A stretch of 64,000 nucleotides of DNA. Source: Streptomyces capitiformicae. Its GTDB lineage: Bacteria > Actinomycetota > Actinomycetes > Streptomycetales > Streptomycetaceae. Positions 58,913-64,000 of this stretch are shown here, in pieces. Position numbers and translations under genes: made by a program. The stretch's first letter is position 1. Every line of letters begins with the position of its first letter. Location of the stretch: contig NZ_CP022161.1 of assembly GCF_002214185.1 (NCBI RefSeq), positions 3,037,767-3,101,766 of the forward strand, given 5' to 3'. The notes under the pieces are model-generated. The model was not told the DNA's origin. It searched no databases and saw only the letters and a list, made by a program, of their open reading frames with translations.

Positions 58913-60148
58913 ATGCATGACACACGGTCGAATCCTTCGAGTCCGTACTTCTTCCTGAGCTACGCCCACACGCCGAATCGCGACGCGCGGGGCGCCGACC
59001 CCAACGCCTGGGTGCGGAAGCTGTACGAGGGTCTGTGCGATCACATCATGCAGCTGACCGACCTTCCGTGGGGAGCACGGGCGGGCTTCATGAGCCAGGG
59101 CATGGGGTGGACCGACGAATTGTCGGCCAATCTGGCGCGCTGCAAGGTGTTCGTGCCGCTGTACTCGCCGCGGTACTTCGTCAGTGAGCAGTGCGGCCGC
59201 GAGTGGTGGGCCTTCTCCCAGCGCCAGGTCAACCAGCGGGCGCGCGGCGGCGCCCCGCGGGAGAACGCGATCATCCCGGCACTGTGGATTCCCGTGGAAC
59301 CGGCTCAAATGCCGCAGGTGGCGAGGGATCTGCAGTTCAACCACGCCACTTTCGGGCAGGACTACGCGGACGAGGGCTTCTACGGGCTGACCAAACTGCG
59401 CTACCTCCAGGACGAGTACGAGCGGGCCGTGTACCGGCTGGCCAAACAGATCGTGCGGGTGGCCAGGGAGACCGATCTGGACGAGGGCCAGATCTCCAAG
59501 GACTACGAGTCGCAGCCCGCCGCGTTCGGCTCCAAGGAGCATCCGCCGGAGTTCGACATATCGGTGCTCGCCTGCACCCGTTCGGAACTGCCGCCGGGCC
59601 GCCGGCCGGACTACTACGGGGACCGTCCGCACGACTGGAACCCGTACCACCCGGAGTCGGCCCTGCCGCTCGGCGACTACGCGGCCGACCTCGTGCGCAC
59701 CATGGACTACAGGGTGAACCTCGAGGTGCTCGACGACAGCGCCCGCATGCTCGAGCCGGGGCCACCAAGGGCACCGGGAATTCTGTTCGTCGACCCTTGG
59801 GTACTGCGCAATCCGAGACATCGTGAGTTGCTGGCGAAGATGGACCAGGTGGCGCCTTCCGCAGTGACCGTGGTGGTGCCGTGGAACCGGCAGGACCCCG
59901 GGAGCCACACCGACGGAGGGCCGGGACCGGCCGAGTTGGAGGCCGTCATGCCACGCCTCCTCAGGCTCGGCCGATCCGCCTCCCGTACATCGGTCAGCGG
60001 AGTCGGAACGCTGGAGGCGCTACAGGAGATCTTGCCTCTGGTGGTGCGCCATGCCACCACGGAGTATTGGGCCAACGCGCGCACCTACCCCCCGGAGGCC
60101 ACCTCTTTCCCGCCTCCTCGCCTCGTCGACCCGGACTCTCTGCGGTAG
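58913..60148 (+). CDS. TIR-like FxsC protein
   Basis: 411 residues. The N-terminal half is the FxsC type of TIR-like domain: SPYFFLSYAHTPNRDARGAD, PNAWVRKLYEGLCDHIMQLT, CKVFVPLYSPRYFVSEQCGR with EWW. The C-terminal half (FDISVLACTRSELPPGRRPD, YYGDRPHDWNPYHPES, VTVVVPWNRQDPGS) is the second FxsC module. FxsC belongs to FxSxx-COOH systems with a small peptide FxsA and a radical-SAM enzyme FxsB; neither lies here. GAAGGAAGGAG precedes ATG 58913, 18 bases after the macro gene. Confidence 0.85.
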   Translation: MHDTRSNPSSPYFFLSYAHTPNRDARGADPNAWVRKLYEGLCDHIMQLTDLPWGARAGFMSQGMGWTDELSANLARCKVFVPLYSPRYFVSEQCGREWWAFSQRQVNQRARGGAPRENAIIPALWIPVEPAQMPQVARDLQFNHATFGQDYADEGFYGLTKLRYLQDEYERAVYRLAKQIVRVARETDLDEGQISKDYESQPAAFGSKEHPPEFDISVLACTRSELPPGRRPDYYGDRPHDWNPYHPESALPLGDYAADLVRTMDYRVNLEVLDDSARMLEPGPPRAPGILFVDPWVLRNPRHRELLAKMDQVAPSAVTVVVPWNRQDPGSHTDGGPGPAELEAVMPRLLRLGRSASRTSVSGVGTLEALQEILPLVVRHATTEYWANARTYPPEATSFPPPRLVDPDSLR

Positions 60149-60155
60149 GCCGCCG

Positions 60156-62582
60156 ATGACCAGTCACCGCGAGGGGCGCATCATCACCTTCTACTCCTAC
60201 AAGGGCGGCGTGGGCCGCACCATGGCCCTGGCCAACGTCGCCTGGATCCTCGCCGCCAACGGACACCGTGTGCTCGCTTCGGACTGGGACCTGGAGACGC
60301 CGGGTGGGCTGCCGCGGTACTACAGACCCTTCCTCCCCCGGGACGCCCTGGGATCCACGGGCCTGATCGACCACTTCACGGACTTCACCGACGCACTGCG
60401 CCGCCGGGGACACCCGGACGAGGAGTTCTATCTGCGGCATGCCGGCGTCGAGCACGCCATGTCCGTGGAGTGGACGTTCCCGGGGTCGGGGCGGCTCAAC
60501 TGCCTCTCCGCCGGGCGGCAGGACCGTGACTACCACGCCACCCTCGCCTCGTTCCGATGGGAGGAGCTCGACGCGCGGTTCCTGGGCGCCCTCAGGGAAC
60601 GCTGGCGGAGCGAGTACGACTACGTGCTGATCGACAGCCGCTCGGGCATGGGCAGCGCGGTCGACATTTGTATACGCGAACTGCCCGACATCCTGGTCAG
60701 CTGCTTCACCCTGAACGACCAGAGCATCGACGGCGCGGCGCTCACCGCCCTCCATGTCGCCCGCAGCGCCCCGGCCCACGGCGTGCGCATCCTCCCGCTG
60801 CCGATGCGGGTCAACGAACAGCAGGCGGACGCCTTCACCGCCGGGCGGGAACTCGCCAGATCGCGGTTCGCTGACGTGCCGCACGGACTGTCCCCGGACT
60901 CGCTGCGCCGCTACTGGGCGGAGAACCGCATCCCGCACCGCACGGGCTACGAACACGAGGAGGTACTGGCCACCTTCAAGGACGCGCCGGGTGATCCGGA
61001 CAGCCTGCTGGCCTCGTACGAGCGGCTGACCTCGGCGATCACCGGAGGCCGGGTCACACGGTTGCCCGCGCTCGACGAGACTCTGCGGCAGTACCACCTC
61101 GGGTCGTTCGTGCGGCCCCTGACACCGGAGGTAACACCACTGATCCTGTCCTCTGTGCCGCGCGACCGGATGTGGGCAGACTGGGTGCGCTGGGTGCTGA
61201 CGCGCGCCGGTTTCCAGGTCGTTCCGTCGTCCTTCGGCACGGACCGGCAGGGCGGAGCCGCGGTTCGTACGGTCATGCTGGTGTCGGCGGCGTATCTGAA
61301 GTCGTCCCGGGCACGGGCCGACTGGCCGACCGGCGACACCGGGCAGGCGCCGGTGCTGCTGCGGATCGACGACCGGGTTGTCCTCCCGGAGCCGTACTCG
61401 CGCCACACTCCCCTGGACCTGACCGCCCTGGACGCCGAGTCGGCGCGGGCGGCGATCCTGGAGGCGGTGGGAAGCCGCAGCCGGGAACATCGGACCGGCC
61501 CGGGGCCCGGCTTCCCGAACAGCCGCCCGGCCGTCTGGCAGGCCCCGCCCCGTAATCCCCGCTTCGTCGGCCGGGACCGCCAACTCGACGAGTTGCACGA
61601 CGCGTTGGCGGCCCACCGGCAGGTAACGGTGCGTGCGGCTGGGCTGGGCATGGGCCGCCGGCAACTGGCAGTCGAGTACGTCCACCGGTTCCGCGCGGAC
61701 TACGACCTCGTGTGGTGGGTCCCGGCCACCACACGAAGCCTCGCCGCCACGGCGCTGGCCCGCCTCGCCCGCCATCTCGAACTCCCCACGGCGGGTGGCA
61801 TCGACGCGGCGGCCCGGCGCGCGCTCTCCGCGCTGGAGGCGGGTAAGTCGTATGGCCGTTGGCTGCTGGTGTACGACGACGCCACGACCCCGGACGCACT
61901 CACGGAGTTCCTGCCCTCGGGCCCGGGCCGCATACTGCTCACCGTGCGTGACACACAGTGGGAGAAGCCGGGCCACCAACTGATACTCGAACACTTGCTC
62001 CCAAGGGAAAGTGTGGAACTACTGCTGGGCTGGGTGCCGTCGCTGGGGCCGGTTCTGGCGGACAGCCTGGCGACGGCGCTCGGGGACGTACCCCCGCTCG
62101 CGCTGGAGCAGGCCGGAGCCTGGCTCGCCGAGACGGGAGCGGCGGACCCGGTCGAGGAGTACTTGGCGCAGCTGGGGCACGGCGGCAACGGCGCGGGCCC
62201 CGGCGGCTCCCCAGCGGGTTCACCAGAGGGGCCCGCACGGCTCGCGGAAGGCGCCTTGCGAAAGAGATCCCCGGCCGCGCACCGCCTGCTGCAGCTGTGC
62301 TGCTGCTCCGCTCCCCTGTCGGTGCCGCTGACCGCGATACGGGGTGACGCCACCCTCGCCGCGCTCCGCCCCTACGACACCTCGCTCGACGAGGCACCCG
62401 GACTCGACGCTCTCGTCACGGAGCTGACCCGGCTGTGCCTGGCCGAGGCCGATCCATCGAGTAACTCCCTGCGCGTCCACCGCCTCGTGCAGCGGATCGT
62501 ACTCGCCGAACTTTCCCAGGACGAAAGGGAAACCGCCCTGCGAGACCTGCACGACATCCTGATCGCGGCGTCCGCGGGGTAA
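60156..62582 (+). CDS. FxsT-like ParA/TIR-like/NB-ARC-like protein without TPR region
   Basis: 808 residues. Domain 1 (1-290) is a ParA/MinD-like ATPase: FYSYKGGVGRTMALANVAWI, then LASDWDLETPGGLPRYY and YDYVLIDSRSGMGSAVDI; KGGVGRT is usual in FxSxx-system proteins. Domain 2 (about 325-445) is TIR-like but lacks WxxxE. Domain 3 (from 466) is NB-ARC-like: NPRFVGRDRQLDELHDALAA, but its P-loop reads GLGMGRRQ (496-503), with no Lys. A winged-helix-like end (LRVHRLVQRIVLAELS) closes the protein; the TPR array of full FxsT proteins is missing. It starts 7 bases after fxsC. Confidence 0.85.
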   Translation: MTSHREGRIITFYSYKGGVGRTMALANVAWILAANGHRVLASDWDLETPGGLPRYYRPFLPRDALGSTGLIDHFTDFTDALRRRGHPDEEFYLRHAGVEHAMSVEWTFPGSGRLNCLSAGRQDRDYHATLASFRWEELDARFLGALRERWRSEYDYVLIDSRSGMGSAVDICIRELPDILVSCFTLNDQSIDGAALTALHVARSAPAHGVRILPLPMRVNEQQADAFTAGRELARSRFADVPHGLSPDSLRRYWAENRIPHRTGYEHEEVLATFKDAPGDPDSLLASYERLTSAITGGRVTRLPALDETLRQYHLGSFVRPLTPEVTPLILSSVPRDRMWADWVRWVLTRAGFQVVPSSFGTDRQGGAAVRTVMLVSAAYLKSSRARADWPTGDTGQAPVLLRIDDRVVLPEPYSRHTPLDLTALDAESARAAILEAVGSRSREHRTGPGPGFPNSRPAVWQAPPRNPRFVGRDRQLDELHDALAAHRQVTVRAAGLGMGRRQLAVEYVHRFRADYDLVWWVPATTRSLAATALARLARHLELPTAGGIDAAARRALSALEAGKSYGRWLLVYDDATTPDALTEFLPSGPGRILLTVRDTQWEKPGHQLILEHLLPRESVELLLGWVPSLGPVLADSLATALGDVPPLALEQAGAWLAETGAADPVEEYLAQLGHGGNGAGPGGSPAGSPEGPARLAEGALRKRSPAAHRLLQLCCCSAPLSVPLTAIRGDATLAALRPYDTSLDEAPGLDALVTELTRLCLAEADPSSNSLRVHRLVQRIVLAELSQDERETALRDLHDILIAASAG

Positions 62583-62599
62583 CCCGGCCGAGGGAGGGC

Positions 62600-63535
62600 T
62601 CAGTCGTGTGCGACGACCGCGACCGGCGCGGTCGCGTGGTGGAGTACGGCGTGGGTGACGGGGCCGATGTGGGTGCCGAGTGGAGAGTGGCGGATACGCC
62701 GGCCGACGACGACCAGGGAGGATGCGTGGGAGGCGTCGACCAGGTGGTCGGCCGCCTTGCCCAGGCGGGACTCCGCGACGACCTCGACGGCGGGGAACTC
62801 GCGCCTCCAGGGGCTCAGCACTTCGGCCAGTGCCGTGGCGTCTTCGCGGCCCAGGCCGGCGTCCGGTTCGGGTTCTTCACGCAGGCCGTGCGCGAAGTGG
62901 CGTGGTGGACTCCAGTCGTGGACGACCCGCAGGGCCGTCTCCCGCAGGGCGGCGGCCTCGAAGGCGAACCTGATCAGTGGGTCGTTGGGGTGCGTCGTGT
63001 CCAGGCCGAGGACGACGGGCCGGAACGGTGCCGCGGCCGACGGGGCGCCGGAGGGGTCCGGCGCGTGTTCGTCCGCGGCCCACTCACCGGCCCGGACGAG
63101 GACGACCGGCCGCTCGGTGTGCGCGACGACATGCAGTCCGACGGAGCCAAGGAGGAACCCGGCGATCCCGCTCACGCCTCGGGAGCCGAGCACGACGAGT
63201 TCGGCGTCGGCGTCCTCGGCCGCGTTGACCAGTTCCTCGGTCGCCCGGCCCGTCAGCTGCTCGGTGGTGACCTCCACGCCGGGGTGCCGCAGCCGGATGC
63301 CGTCGGACCTCTCGCGCAGGATCCGGCCGGGGCCGGTCCCCGTCGGACCGGGCTCGGTCCATTTCTGCCGTGTCTCGGTGTCCAGGATCGGCGCGCCCAT
63401 CGGCTCGGGGAACAGTTCCCAGACGTTGACCAGCCGCAAGGGCAGTGCGCGCAGCCGCGCCTCCGTGGCCGCCCACTCGGTGGCGGCCATGCTCTCGGGG
63501 GAGCCGTCGAGGCCCACGACGACGGTGCGGGGCAT
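62600..63535 (-). CDS. tandem universal stress protein
   Basis: 311 residues, two UspA domains. The first has VVVGLDGSPESMAATEWAAT and the ATP-binding GSRGVSGIAGFLLGSVG (G-2x-G-9x-G-S); the second has VVLGLDTTHPNDPLIRFAFE and GRRIRHSPLGTHIGPVTH, a less perfect match. ATG 63535 with GAGGAGGTG upstream. Such dimers-in-one-chain respond to hypoxia, stationary phase or stress in actinobacteria. Confidence 0.92.
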   Translation of the reverse strand: MPRTVVVGLDGSPESMAATEWAATEARLRALPLRLVNVWELFPEPMGAPILDTETRQKWTEPGPTGTGPGRILRERSDGIRLRHPGVEVTTEQLTGRATEELVNAAEDADAELVVLGSRGVSGIAGFLLGSVGLHVVAHTERPVVLVRAGEWAADEHAPDPSGAPSAAAPFRPVVLGLDTTHPNDPLIRFAFEAAALRETALRVVHDWSPPRHFAHGLREEPEPDAGLGREDATALAEVLSPWRREFPAVEVVAESRLGKAADHLVDASHASSLVVVGRRIRHSPLGTHIGPVTHAVLHHATAPVAVVAHD

Positions 63536-63641
63536 GGGACGCACCTCCTCGGGTCGGGCGGTGTCTCCAGGTTTAGTCCTCCCTCCCCGGGTCACCCGAA
63601 TCGGCGCGGTCAGGCCTGCCAGGCCGAACGCGCTCAGCCAC

Positions 63642-64000
63642 TCACACCGGCAGCAATCGCGTCACCAGTTCACCGAGACGCCGGGCGTTGCGGCAGGTGT
63701 GCATGGCGACGACCTCGGCGTATGCGGGGGCGGCGGAGTCGCCCGTGCCCCACTGCGAGGGGGACTCAGGGTTCAGCCAGTCGACGCGGCGGGCGCGGGC
63801 CGCGACACGTCGCAGGGCGGCCACGTTGGGATCGAACCCGTTGGTACGGGCGTCACCGAGGACGATCACCGACGTACGCGGGCCCACCGCGTCGAGGTGG
63901 CGCTCGGCGAACTCACCGAGCGCGGCCCCGTAGTCGCTGCTGCCGTGCCAGCCGCTGATCGTGGCCTCGGCGGCGATCCGGCGGCCGAGCTCGGCGGGGT
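63642..64000 (-). CDS. CoxE-type VWA protein, C-terminal part
   Basis: The gene enters from beyond base 64000; about 118 residues are visible. SSDYGAALGEFAERHLDAVG, TSVIVLGDARTNGFDPNVAA and VDWLNPESPSQWGTGDS are the end of a von Willebrand factor A domain of the CoxE family, which acts with MoxR-type AAA ATPases. The MoxR gene, if present, would lie outside. Confidence 0.8.
   Translation of the reverse strand, partial: PAELGRRIAAEATISGWHGSSDYGAALGEFAERHLDAVGPRTSVIVLGDARTNGFDPNVAALRRVAARARRVDWLNPESPSQWGTGDSAAPAYAEVVAMHTCRNARRLGELVTRLLPV

Overview
This is a high-GC actinobacterial chromosome segment, almost certainly Streptomyces. The support is the strong G/C third-position bias, GTG/TTG starts, a nickel urease operon without ureE, a bioFBAD locus, a WhiJ-type regulator/ATPase/DUF397 trio, an ECF41 sigma factor, a c-di-AMP (ydaO-type) leader before an NlpC/P60 wall hydrolase, and FxsC-type proteins. 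Most of the window is ordinary chromosome. I saw no tRNA, rRNA, CRISPR array, transposase or prophage.

Layout. 1-3.8 kb: end of a PucR-type regulator, a PlsC-type acyltransferase, an NAD(P)-dependent epimerase/reductase, and convergent to them a secreted tripeptidyl aminopeptidase. 3.9-8.8 kb: urease operon ureABC-ureF-ureG-ureD on the minus strand, with a GlnR-like box upstream and a very large inverted repeat between ureF and ureG. 9-11.5 kb: orphan Phd-type antitoxin, a ClpP paralogue whose catalytic His is Gln, and the riboswitch-controlled NlpC/P60 protein. 11.5-13.9 kb: a membrane protein and the WhiJ-type trio. 13.9-18.5 kb: biotin synthesis (bioF divergent from bioB-bioA-bioD). 18.5-23.2 kb: large LuxR regulator divergent from a secreted lipase, a methyltransferase, and a degenerate Fic/Doc-RHH toxin-antitoxin pair. 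23.3-31.9 kb: FtsX-type ABC exporter, a broken LLM oxidoreductase invaded by a palindromic repeat, a GNAT, two CNNM/CorC transporters, an SGNH hydrolase and a DUF4326 protein. 32-41 kb: purB, a mug-type glycosylase with a CTG start, a wrecked response regulator, ROK and GntR regulators, ECF41 SigJ with a divergent alpha/beta hydrolase, and Tat-exported PhoD behind a PHO box. 41-57 kb: SWIM-DUF6493 pair, TM-ACT-GNAT fusion, DUF885 protease, Imm21, rhodanese/Lrp pair, SbcCD, YigZ, SixA, a CysRS-like remnant and a CoA-binding protein.

The most interesting region is 57.2-62.6 kb. Four tightly spaced plus-strand genes encode (1) a TIR protein with an intact WxxxE motif, (2) a two-TM protein with a ThsA-like macro domain (DUF6430), (3) a TIR-like FxsC protein and (4) a ParA-like/TIR-like/NB-ARC-like protein of the FxsT type that lacks TPRs and has lost the Walker A lysine in its NB-ARC-like module. 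Genes 1-2 look like a TIR plus TM-macro (type II Thoeris-like) pair. Genes 3-4 look like the signalling half of an FxSxx-COOH system without its peptide and radical-SAM genes. Their joining in one operon is the best candidate here for an undescribed immune or signalling system. A universal stress protein and a partial CoxE-type VWA protein close the window.

All family calls are from reading the translations; no database search was run.
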